Source: Candidatus Melainabacteria bacterium
GTDB lineage: Bacteria; Cyanobacteriota; Vampirovibrionia; Gastranaerophilales; Gastranaerophilaceae
Reading direction: 5' to 3'
Length of the DNA: 11,047 nucleotides
Assembly: GCA_003258735.1 (NCBI GenBank)
Contig: QHME01000028.1
Location: forward strand, 1-11,047
Position numbers and translations under genes: made by a program. Below, one piece after another: positions 1-5,618 of this stretch. The first letter of the stretch is position 1; every line of letters starts with the position of its first letter. The notes beneath the pieces are model-generated. The model was not told the DNA's origin, searched no databases, and worked only from the letters and a program-made list of their open reading frames with translations.

Positions 1-282
1 CTTCTAGCTCTTAAATACTTAGATAATGGTGGAGAAACAAACTACTTTAATCTTGGAACAAATGATGGTAACACAGTTAAAGAAGTATTTTCAGCTTGTG
101 AAAAAGTTACAGAAAAAACAATTCCTGTTGAAATCAAACCTCGCAGAGCAGGTGACCCTGCAAGTCTTGTTGCTGATAACAGAAAAGCAAAAGAGAGTCT
201 AAACTGGAAACCACAACATACACTAGATGAAAGTATCGCAAGTGCTTACACTTGGGAAAAGAATTTACAAAACCATATCTAG
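1..282 (+). CDS. galE: UDP-glucose 4-epimerase, C-terminal fragment (93 residues; 5' end outside window)
   Basis: This is the end of an extended short-chain dehydrogenase/reductase that interconverts UDP-glucose and UDP-galactose in the cytoplasm, supplying galactose for surface polysaccharide or for the Leloir pathway. Frame 1 is open from base 1 to a TAG at 280-282. The translated tail has the GalE C-terminal signature: a YFNLGT motif, then PRRAGDPASLVAD, then KAKESLNWKP, then a TLDESIASAYTWE helix. The RRxGD arginine belongs to the UDP-sugar binding site in this family. The NAD-binding Rossmann half and the YxxxK catalytic motif lie upstream of the window and were not seen. Its stop codon overlaps that of the convergent DUF2130 gene by four bases. 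Other sugar-nucleotide epimerases are possible, but this tail is closest to classical GalE. Confidence 0.9.
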   Translation, partial: LLALKYLDNGGETNYFNLGTNDGNTVKEVFSACEKVTEKTIPVEIKPRRAGDPASLVADNRKAKESLNWKPQHTLDESIASAYTWEKNLQNHI

Positions 283-1601
283 ATATTCTTTTTGTCTTCT
301 AACTCTGCAAATTTTGCAGCCATCGTAGGATTATTTTTCACAAGACGTTTGATACTCAAATCTTCCGCCTTGCTATTTGCTAGACGTAAGTTATTTTCAG
401 AAGATAGTAATGCATCTTTTGTCTTTTGAAGATGGTCGATTGTTTTGTCAATTTCTTCAATCGCCTTTTGAAATTTTTCACTGGCAAGTCTGAAATTTCG
501 TGAAAATTTGTCTTTAAACTCATTCATATCCTCTTCAAAATGAGAAATATCAATATTTTGATTTTTGATAACCGCAAGTTCTTGTTTGTACTGAAGAGCG
601 TTCATCGCTGCATTGCGCAACAATGTAATCATCGGAATAAAAAACTGCGGACGAATGACATACATCTTAGGGAAACGATGTGACATATCTACAATTCCGG
701 AATTATACAATTCATTATCAGGTTCAAGGAGTGAAACCAAAACAGCATATTCACAATTCTTTTCACGACGGTCTTTGTCCAGTTCTTTCAAAAAATCTTC
801 ATTCTTTTTCTTTGTGGCAGTTGTTTCCATCTCATTTTTCATCTCAAACATCACAGAAACAATTTCCACCCCATCAGGGTCATAATCCTTGTAAATATAA
901 TCTCCTTTACTACCTGTTTTTGCATCATTATCTTTTTCAAAATATGCGTTTTGAAATCCTGTTGAGCGCAATTTGTTAAACTCAATTTCGCAATGCTGTT
1001 CCAGACTTTCCCCAATCATTTTGGTAGATAATCTTGATTTAAAATCTTTGTAATGCGCAATTTCTTCATCTTTGAGCTTTAATCGCTCTTCGTATTGGTC
1101 TTTTAAAGATTGTTCTTTTAATTGACTTTCTTTTTCACTTGTTTCAATTTGCCCTGAAAGTTTCACAATATGTTTTTCTTTCTCTGCAAGTTCTTTGTCC
1201 TTTTCGCCAACAATTTTATTTACAGCAAGCTCCTTATCTTTTTCGCAAGAGTCAATTTGTGCCTTTAGCTGAGCAATTTGGGTATCTTTTTGTGCAAGTT
1301 CTTTATCTTTTTCTGCTGCAATATCACTTACAGCAAGCTTTTGTGCACTGTCTTGCGCATCAATTTTAGATTGTAGTTGAGAAATCAATATATCTTTTTG
1401 CGAAATGGTTTCATTAAACTGTTTTTCACTTTCTGCTTTTGCAAGCATGATTGCAGTTTCCTTTTCTGAGGCAAATTGAGATTCGCGCATATCTACTTCT
1501 TTTTCAAACTCTTTATCTCGAACCTGTTTTACAATAGCAGCATATCCTGACTCATCCACTTGAAAAACTTCACCACATTTTGGACATTTAATTTCTTGCA
1601 T
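279..1601 (-). CDS. DUF2130 family protein: N-terminal CPxCG, long coiled coil, PD-(D/E)XK-like core
   Basis: 440 residues, ATG at 1601 preceded by AAAGGAG seven bases upstream. Seen: a CPKCG knuckle at residues 6-10 (only one Cys pair, so at most half a zinc ribbon); a charged coiled coil from about 25 to 195; a globular core at about 196-335; a second helical stretch at about 340-415. The coiled coil contains a 36-residue tandem duplication (residues 90-125 and 126-161), each copy with EKDKELA. The core starts GESLEQHCEIEFNKLR and carries GD at 233-234 followed by FEMKNE at 252-257. That D...ExK spacing is compatible with a PD-(D/E)XK nuclease fold, and my recollection is that DUF2130 has been linked to that superfamily; I could not check it. 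Function is unknown; a nucleic-acid role is inference. It appears to be a single-gene unit. Confidence is high for the family and low for any activity. Confidence 0.85.
   Translation of the reverse strand: MQEIKCPKCGEVFQVDESGYAAIVKQVRDKEFEKEVDMRESQFASEKETAIMLAKAESEKQFNETISQKDILISQLQSKIDAQDSAQKLAVSDIAAEKDKELAQKDTQIAQLKAQIDSCEKDKELAVNKIVGEKDKELAEKEKHIVKLSGQIETSEKESQLKEQSLKDQYEERLKLKDEEIAHYKDFKSRLSTKMIGESLEQHCEIEFNKLRSTGFQNAYFEKDNDAKTGSKGDYIYKDYDPDGVEIVSVMFEMKNEMETTATKKKNEDFLKELDKDRREKNCEYAVLVSLLEPDNELYNSGIVDMSHRFPKMYVIRPQFFIPMITLLRNAAMNALQYKQELAVIKNQNIDISHFEEDMNEFKDKFSRNFRLASEKFQKAIEEIDKTIDHLQKTKDALLSSENNLRLANSKAEDLSIKRLVKNNPTMAAKFAELEDKKNI
1119..1334 (-). repeat. Two tandem 108-bp units inside the DUF2130 coiled coil
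   Basis: The minus-strand gene has two adjacent 108-base units (1227-1334 and 1119-1226) coding for related 36-residue segments. Both have EKDKELA at the same place, then a Q-I-x-x-L heptad stretch. On the plus strand the phrase GCAAGTTCTTT recurs at 1186 and 1294, exactly 108 bases apart. Thirty-six residues do not divide into seven-residue heptads, so the unit may contain a stutter or follow an 11-residue hendecad pattern. The copies have diverged clearly, so the duplication is not very recent. Confidence 0.7.
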
Positions 1602-1637
1602 ACCCCAACTCCTTTGGACTTTTTAACTTTGTAAATT

Positions 1638-1666
1638 ATTTTAAAAAATAAACACCCATTTTGCAA
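1638..1666 (-). promoter_or_regulatory. Candidate sigma-70 type promoter for the DUF2130 gene
   Basis: Read on the minus strand: -35 TTGCAA (1666-1661), a 17-base spacer, -10 TAAAAT (1643-1638). The predicted start near 1631 leaves a leader of about 30 bases that contains the AAAGGAG site. Matches to consensus are 4/6 and 5/6. AT-rich DNA gives such matches by chance, so confidence is moderate. Confidence 0.45.
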
Positions 1667-1688
1667 TAGATTATCCAGTGTCTATATC

Positions 1689-1750
1689 ATTCTGAAAGCA
1701 TAGAAAATTGGTGTAAAGTATAAACACCAAGTTTTCTTGCTATTCAGAAT
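1689..1750. other. Large imperfect inverted repeat/hairpin between the DUF805 and DUF2130 genes
   Basis: Nested complementary arms: ATTCTGAA (1689-1696) with TTCAGAAT (1743-1750); AGCA (1697-1700) with TGCT (1738-1741); GAAAATTGGTGT (1703-1714) with ACACCAAGTTTTC (1724-1736, one bulged G); loop 1715-1723. About 24 pairs can form, with one small internal loop and bulges. It lies about 50 bases past the stop of the DUF805 gene, so it could be that gene's terminator, although the T-run TTTTC is part of the stem. It also sits just after the upstream promoter candidate, so it could be a leader structure. Confidence 0.6.
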
Positions 1751-1755
1751 CTCTA

Positions 1756-1785
1756 ATTAAACACTTAGTAGGTCGACCTTGTCAA
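1756..1785 (-). promoter_or_regulatory. Second candidate promoter (perfect TTGACA) with embedded palindrome
   Basis: Minus strand: a perfect -35 TTGACA (1785-1780), an 18-base spacer, and -10 TTTAAT (1761-1756, 4/6). The ten-base palindrome AGGTCGACCT (1779-1770) abuts the -35, where a repressor could sit. Initiation would fall close to 1749, so the transcript would begin with the 1689-1750 hairpin and have a leader of about 150 bases before the DUF2130 start. Confidence 0.4.
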
Positions 1786-1799
1786 ACCTACAAATTTCA

Positions 1800-2228
1800 C
1801 TATTCATTATCACCTGGCACAATAAGCAAAACTACAGTCAAAATGAACCATAATAAACCAGCGAATAGATTAATAAGCGGAATACAAGAACCTCCAACAC
1901 AAACAATCATTAATAAGCAGGCAATTGTCTTTGAATTCATATCATCCGTCCAGCCAATATGATACAACCTATGAGCATAAGTCAATGTATATAAATAAAT
2001 TAATGAAATTGCAGCAAAACCAAATCCAAAAATCTTTATTGTTATTTTGTCAATTCCGATAAGGGCTGCAACAAATGCCAACAGGCTTACAACACACAGG
2101 ACCATAATATAAATTAAAATATTACATCCTAAAAATTCTAACCTGCCAATACCATAATTTTCAGTAGAAAAAATATTATGTTTTGGTTTTTCTTCTTGTT
2201 GAACCTGATTTGCATTAAATTGTTGCAT
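1800..2228 (-). CDS. DUF805-type small integral membrane protein
   Basis: 142 residues, ATG at 2228 with a strong GGAGGT five bases upstream. After a polar, Gln-rich N-terminus (about 1-25) come three to four hydrophobic segments at roughly 35-58, 64-84 and 102-137 (probably two helices). DUF805 hallmarks are present: GRLEF at 28-32 just before the first helix, HRLYHIGW at 86-93 (matching the family's RRLHDIGxSGW), and a PGDNE end matching the usual PGxxGxN. The family is widespread and its members sit in the inner membrane without assigned function. Here the HRLYHIG motif is followed by an asparagine/threonine-rich loop. It lies 100 bases downstream of the aminotransferase gene on the same strand, with its own ribosome site. 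Co-transcription is possible if the weak hairpin at 2291-2310 does not terminate. Confidence 0.75.
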   Translation of the reverse strand: MQQFNANQVQQEEKPKHNIFSTENYGIGRLEFLGCNILIYIMVLCVVSLLAFVAALIGIDKITIKIFGFGFAAISLIYLYTLTYAHRLYHIGWTDDMNSKTIACLLMIVCVGGSCIPLINLFAGLLWFILTVVLLIVPGDNE

Positions 2229-2290
2229 ATTTACCTCCCAAATTTAACGAACCAATATTATTTAAGTATATGTATATTAAACTAACAATC

Positions 2291-2310
2291 AATCATTTAA
2301 ATAAATGATT
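2291..2310 (-). terminator. Weak AT-only hairpin downstream of the aminotransferase gene
   Basis: A perfect inverted repeat, AATCATTTA-AA-TAAATGATT, begins 18 bases past the aminotransferase stop. The stem has one G-C pair per arm and no clean T-run follows on the minus strand, so it would be an inefficient terminator or an mRNA 3' protective hairpin. A chance origin in AT-rich DNA is possible. Confidence 0.3.
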
Positions 2311-2328
2311 CAAAATGACCATTAAAAC

Positions 2329-3438
2329 TCAAAGCCAATTTGAAAATATTTTAAGAGCTTTGCATAATTGTTCAAAATTATTGCCATATCCGATACGCAA
2401 ATATCTATCCAACTCCAAAGTTTCACCAGGAAGAATCATAACCCCTGTTTCATTCTGCAATTTTGCACAAAGTTCAACAGAAGACAATGGTGCATTATAT
2501 CGCACAAATGCGGTCGTTCCACCTTTAGGTTCTACCAAATGTACCCTTGTTTCAGATTTTACCCAATCTGTCAGGATTTTTTTACCGATAGCAATTTTAT
2601 CTAAATTTCGTTTAATAATTTTGTCTTTATTTTCAATAGCCAAACTTGCAAAATAATCATCCAAAATTCCTACACTAATTGTATTGTACTCTCTTTGATG
2701 ATTGATTATATCAATAATATTTCGGTCAGCCGCAATCCAACCCAGACGTAAACCTGCCAGAGAAAAGACTTTTGACATACTTGATGTAGATATTCCTTTG
2801 TCATAGATATCCGCAATCGAAACAGAAAAAGGGTTTCCTTCATGATTTAAACCACGATAAACCTCGTCACATAAAATATAAGCGTTTGATTTTTTTGCAA
2901 TTTCTACGATTCTATATAACATTTCATCAGGAATAACCGCCCCTGTCGGATTATTTGGGTTGTTTAAACAAATCATCTTTGTATCTGTACCAACAACTTT
3001 TTCAAGTTCATCCAAATTGGGCAACCAATTATTTTCTTCTTTTAAGAAAAACATTTCTACATCCGCACCAAAAGATTTAGGAATTGAGTAATGCTGTTGA
3101 TAAGTTGGAACAATTGATACAACCTTATCTTTTGGCTCGACAAAAGATAACATAACAAGGTGATTTGCGCCAATTGCCCCATGGGTTATTGTTATGTTGT
3201 CTGGAGTTTGATTTGTATACATTGTTGAAATTGCTCTTTTCAATCTATTTGAGCCATGAATTGCGCCATAGTTGAGCTTTTGAGAAAAGATTTCAGACAA
3301 AATATTTTCCCTATCACCTGTAATTTCAAGTAATTCATCAATCGAAAGAGATTCTACGCAAGTATCTGCCAAATCATACACAGCATCTTTTTCATATTTG
3401 TTAAACCATTCTTCAACTTTAAATTTATCTATCTTCAT
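2329..3438 (-). CDS. PLP-dependent aminotransferase, class I/II (fold type I)
   Basis: 369 residues, ATG at 3438 preceded by AAGGAG six bases upstream. Fold type I landmarks are all present: YG at 57-58; NNPNNPTG at 159-166; DEVY at 191-194 (Asp for the pyridine nitrogen, Tyr for the PLP hydroxyl); SSMSK at 219-223 with K223 the Schiff-base lysine; GLRLGW at 229-234, whose arginine binds PLP phosphate; and YLRIGYG with R348, the expected substrate-carboxylate arginine. It is a soluble cytosolic enzyme that transfers amino groups or performs a related PLP reaction. The substrate cannot be read from the sequence. The N-terminus (MKIDKFKVEEWFNKYE) recalls a subgroup that databases often label capreomycidine synthase-like, but no peptide-antibiotic genes are nearby, so I do not adopt that name. 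It is shorter than the roughly 390-400 residues of typical AspC-like enzymes but has no missing motif. Confidence 0.9.
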   Translation of the reverse strand: MKIDKFKVEEWFNKYEKDAVYDLADTCVESLSIDELLEITGDRENILSEIFSQKLNYGAIHGSNRLKRAISTMYTNQTPDNITITHGAIGANHLVMLSFVEPKDKVVSIVPTYQQHYSIPKSFGADVEMFFLKEENNWLPNLDELEKVVGTDTKMICLNNPNNPTGAVIPDEMLYRIVEIAKKSNAYILCDEVYRGLNHEGNPFSVSIADIYDKGISTSSMSKVFSLAGLRLGWIAADRNIIDIINHQREYNTISVGILDDYFASLAIENKDKIIKRNLDKIAIGKKILTDWVKSETRVHLVEPKGGTTAFVRYNAPLSSVELCAKLQNETGVMILPGETLELDRYLRIGYGNNFEQLCKALKIFSNWL

Positions 3439-3547
3439 AGAAATCTCCTTTGATGTTTAGTATTTATATTAATACCCCAAACAGGATGTTTTTTGTAGAG
3501 TGTAGAGGGCATAGGGGAGCAGGTGTCATTAACTGAAAATATTCGCC

Positions 3548-3576
3548 AAAAAGAAGCCGGCATTTTGCAATACCGG
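3548..3576 (-). terminator. Rho-independent terminator of the tolC-type gene
   Basis: On the minus strand CCGGTATT (3576-3569) pairs with AATGCCGG (3564-3557) around a GCAA loop (3568-3565), which fits the stable GNRA tetraloop class. Eight pairs form, one of them U-G. A T-rich tail, CTTCTTTTT (3556-3548), follows directly. It lies about 50 bases beyond the stop of the outer membrane efflux gene and separates it from the aminotransferase gene. Confidence 0.8.
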
Positions 3577-3624
3577 TTTAGTAAGTAAAAATATGATTAA
3601 GATTTTAAGTTAGTATGTTATAGT

Positions 3625-5028
3625 TTATAATTGACTGCCAGTTGCTTTATATAGTCCTATATAATTTACCAAGCAGTTGATTTTATCATTTACGACTTGT
3701 TGGTCAGTGAACAAGACATTTTCTTTCACCTGAGTCAAATCAAGTTTTGAAATTGTACCTTGATTGAATTTGTCCGTACTATAACCAAAGTCTTCTCTTT
3801 CCAATTTCGCTTGTTTTTTAGTATCTTGATATTTTTCTTCATCAAGTTTGATTGAAACCATTGCATCGTTGATTTCTTGAATAGCTGTCAAATTTGTTTG
3901 ATAATAATTATTTAAAACTCTTTCGTATTCAACTTTTTTCATCTTCAAGTTTGCAATTCTTCTTCCACCGGTAAATAACGGTAAACCAAGACCACCACCA
4001 AGGGCAGCTAAAGCATTTTTGGTTGTCCAAAGGCTACCCAAATCTCCTGACAAAAACATTGCAACTGCACCGATATTGATAGATGGTAAAAATTCCTTTT
4101 TGGCAACTTTTACATCAATACCCGCTTTTTCAACATTTTTTTCAGCTTTCAAATAATCAGGTCTGTTTGTAATTACATCAGATGAAATTTCTGTTGGGAT
4201 TACACCTGAATAATTTAGTTTTTCAAAAGATGTTCTTGTAATTTTATCCGCATTATTTGGATTTTCACCAATCAAAACACAAAGTTGATTTAACAATTTT
4301 GTTCTTTGTTTTTTGTATTCTGTCAAATCCGTATTACCTGCAATATAAGCTTTGTTTGCTTTCACTGTATCAGCAGTTGAAGTTAAGCCTTCTTTGTTTC
4401 TTGCAAGCATCAAATTGTAAATCGTTTTTCTGTCTTTTACAATTTCTTCTTGAAGTTCAATCATTTTGTCAAGTTTGATGATATTCAGATATGTCGTACC
4501 AACAGCTGATGCGATTGAAATATAAGCTGCTCTTTCATCTTGCAATGTTGCTTCATATTGTTTTTTTGAAGCATTTGTTTTGTCATGATTTTTCAAGAAA
4601 AGGTCAACTTCATAACTTGCAAATGCAGGCATTGCAAAAGCCCAATCAGCACTATTATTCCCAGACATTTTTGAATATCCGGAACCCAATCCGACACCTG
4701 CCATAGGCAGTTCATTTGCAAATTGGATTTTTACAGCTTGATAATATTCATCAACAGTATTAGTAGCCATTTTCAAATCATAGTTATTTTTGATAGCTTT
4801 ATCAATATATCCGTTCAAGATATCGTCATTAAAATTTTTCCACCAATTATAATTAATATATTCATATTTAAACTCATCACTTTTTTCTCTTTGTTTGTGA
4901 GTTTTTGTAATAGATACTTTTTTCGGTTCGTTTGATTGATTTTTATTACCTATAGCAAAGCATGCCGCAGGAGTAATTTCTGTTAATATAAAACTAGCCA
5001 ATAATAGTGTTATAATACTCTTTTTCAA
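3625..5028 (-). CDS. TolC/OprM-type outer membrane efflux channel protein (NodT-like)
   Basis: 467 residues from a TTG start at 5028, the outer membrane channel of a tripartite exporter. I chose TTG because AAGAGGA lies nine bases before it and the N-terminus becomes a clean signal peptide (LKK, then a hydrophobic run, then AACFA with probable cleavage after residue 25). In-frame ATGs at 5061 and 5106 lack a ribosome site, and 5106 lies upstream of the predicted transcription start. Two outer-membrane-efflux repeats are visible. The first opens with NWWKNFNDD near residue 61 and contains PMAGVGLGSGYS. The second contains TNRPDYLKAEKNVEKA (about 287-302), the FLP strand, the LGLPLFTGGRR turn (about 347-357) and the C-terminal NYIGLYKATG. 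Many NodT/OprM relatives are lipoproteins; here the Cys follows PAA, not a lipobox, so signal peptidase I processing is likelier. Divergent from marR, it probably serves the emrA/emrB-type pair. Confidence 0.9.
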   Translation of the reverse strand: MKKSIITLLLASFILTEITPAACFAIGNKNQSNEPKKVSITKTHKQREKSDEFKYEYINYNWWKNFNDDILNGYIDKAIKNNYDLKMATNTVDEYYQAVKIQFANELPMAGVGLGSGYSKMSGNNSADWAFAMPAFASYEVDLFLKNHDKTNASKKQYEATLQDERAAYISIASAVGTTYLNIIKLDKMIELQEEIVKDRKTIYNLMLARNKEGLTSTADTVKANKAYIAGNTDLTEYKKQRTKLLNQLCVLIGENPNNADKITRTSFEKLNYSGVIPTEISSDVITNRPDYLKAEKNVEKAGIDVKVAKKEFLPSINIGAVAMFLSGDLGSLWTTKNALAALGGGLGLPLFTGGRRIANLKMKKVEYERVLNNYYQTNLTAIQEINDAMVSIKLDEEKYQDTKKQAKLEREDFGYSTDKFNQGTISKLDLTQVKENVLFTDQQVVNDKINCLVNYIGLYKATGSQL

Positions 5029-5055
5029 CGTTTTATTTCCTCTTAAAAAATATAC

Positions 5056-5063
5056 TTGCATTT
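5056..5063. promoter_or_regulatory. Possible second MarR half-site downstream of the tolC start of transcription
   Basis: TTGCATTT here is the inverse of AAATGCAA at 5096-5103 inside the main palindrome. The two octamers are 40 bases apart centre to centre, about four helical turns, and flank the tolC -10. A nearby ATATAC...GTATAT inverted repeat (5050-5055 and 5065-5070) surrounds it. This could be an auxiliary operator. It has only one conserved half, so confidence is low. Confidence 0.35.
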
Positions 5064-5074
5064 TGTATATCAGT

Positions 5075-5103
5075 ATGATAACATAATATTGTTGCAAATG
5101 CAA
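5075..5103 (-). promoter_or_regulatory. Promoter of the tolC-type gene
   Basis: Minus strand: -35 TTGCAT (5103-5098), a 17-base spacer, -10 TATCAT (5080-5075), with initiation expected near 5068. The leader of about 40 bases then contains AAGAGGA and the TTG start. The -35 lies inside the palindrome at 5090-5105, the usual geometry for MarR repression. Confidence 0.55.
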
Positions 5104-5105
5104 CA
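5090..5105. promoter_or_regulatory. Candidate MarR operator, perfect inverted repeat
   Basis: TGTTGCA-AA-TGCAACA: two perfect seven-base arms with a two-base centre. MarR dimers typically bind palindromes of about 16-20 bases close to their own gene. This one is 36 bases before the marR start and covers the tolC -35. A bound dimer would block leftward transcription and probably also rightward transcription. I could not settle the rightward promoter: TTGCAA at 5092-5097 followed 17 bases later by TACAAC is the best but weak match. Confidence 0.65.
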
Positions 5106-5141
5106 CATTATTTTTACAACATAAAGAAAAATCTAAATTAT

Positions 5142-5603
5142 ATGCATAATTGTGAACATTATATTGAATCTATCTATTATCAATTGGAGCAAACTGCAAG
5201 GTATTGCAGATATTTGGGTTCTCAGATTTTCCAAAAATTGGACATGCCTGTATCTATGGATGAATTTGTCACAATGGATACAATCAGTTTGAACGATGGA
5301 ATGTGTCAAAGAGAATTGGCAAAATTGATTTTGAAAGATAGAGCTAATACAGGCAGAATTTTAAATTCTTTGGAAGAAAAAGGCTATATTGAAAGATTTG
5401 TCGATACAAAGAATAACAGATTAGTCAGAAAAATGAGATTAACACCTGAAGGCAGAGAAATTACCACAAAAGTTTCTAAGGTTTTGCGCGAATATATAGA
5501 AAAATTGCCTAAAGTTCTCTCTGAAAATGATAAATTTGAAATTATGGAATCTTTGAAAAGATTTAGAGAAGGTTTAGAACAAGAAGTAGAAATGAAAATA
5601 TAA
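5142..5603 (+). CDS. MarR-family winged-helix transcriptional regulator
   Basis: 153 residues, the usual length for MarR. An N-terminal helix that builds the dimer interface (about 1-30) is followed by the winged helix-turn-helix: MCQRELAKLI (about 54-63), the recognition helix DRANTGRILNSLEEKGYIER (about 66-85) and a wing DTKNNRLVRKMRLTPEGRE (about 88-106). C-terminal helices (about 107-150) close the dimer. The wing holds the Asp and Arg pattern of the family. Such proteins are mostly repressors released by small ligands, here plausibly the drugs the pump exports. The ATG at 5142 has no good Shine-Dalgarno sequence (only an A-rich stretch), which suggests low translation, fitting for a repressor. 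It is first in the operon with the emrA-type and emrB-type genes; the next start is 15 bases past its stop. Control of both this operon and tolC is inferred from the palindrome at 5090-5105. Confidence 0.92.
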   Translation: MHNCEHYIESIYYQLEQTARYCRYLGSQIFQKLDMPVSMDEFVTMDTISLNDGMCQRELAKLILKDRANTGRILNSLEEKGYIERFVDTKNNRLVRKMRLTPEGREITTKVSKVLREYIEKLPKVLSENDKFEIMESLKRFREGLEQEVEMKI

Positions 5604-5618
5604 AAGAGGTTATTAAAT

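Noticed and set aside
613..979. Plus-strand open frames of 90 and 99 codons opposite the DUF2130 gene
   Set aside because: Low-complexity Ser/Phe-rich translations, antisense to a gene with a clear family match and ribosome site.
1119..1334. CRISPR or minisatellite array
   Set aside because: Only two diverged units in frame within a coding sequence, without spacers.
1649..1728. TAAACACC repeated at 1649-1656 and 1721-1728 as paired regulator sites
   Set aside because: Only eight identical bases in AT-rich DNA, and the second copy is explained as part of the hairpin stem.
2315..2656. Plus-strand frame of 113 codons
   Set aside because: Antisense to conserved aminotransferase sequence; no ribosome site and no recognisable protein.
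4257..4935. Three plus-strand frames of 70-73 codons within the tolC-type gene
   Set aside because: Hydrophobic shadow translations of the antisense strand; the minus-strand gene has clear outer-membrane-efflux motifs.
4954..5028. Lipoprotein signal in the tolC-type protein
   Set aside because: The Cys is preceded by PAA, not by the Leu-x-Gly/Ala lipobox, and AACFA fits signal peptidase I better.
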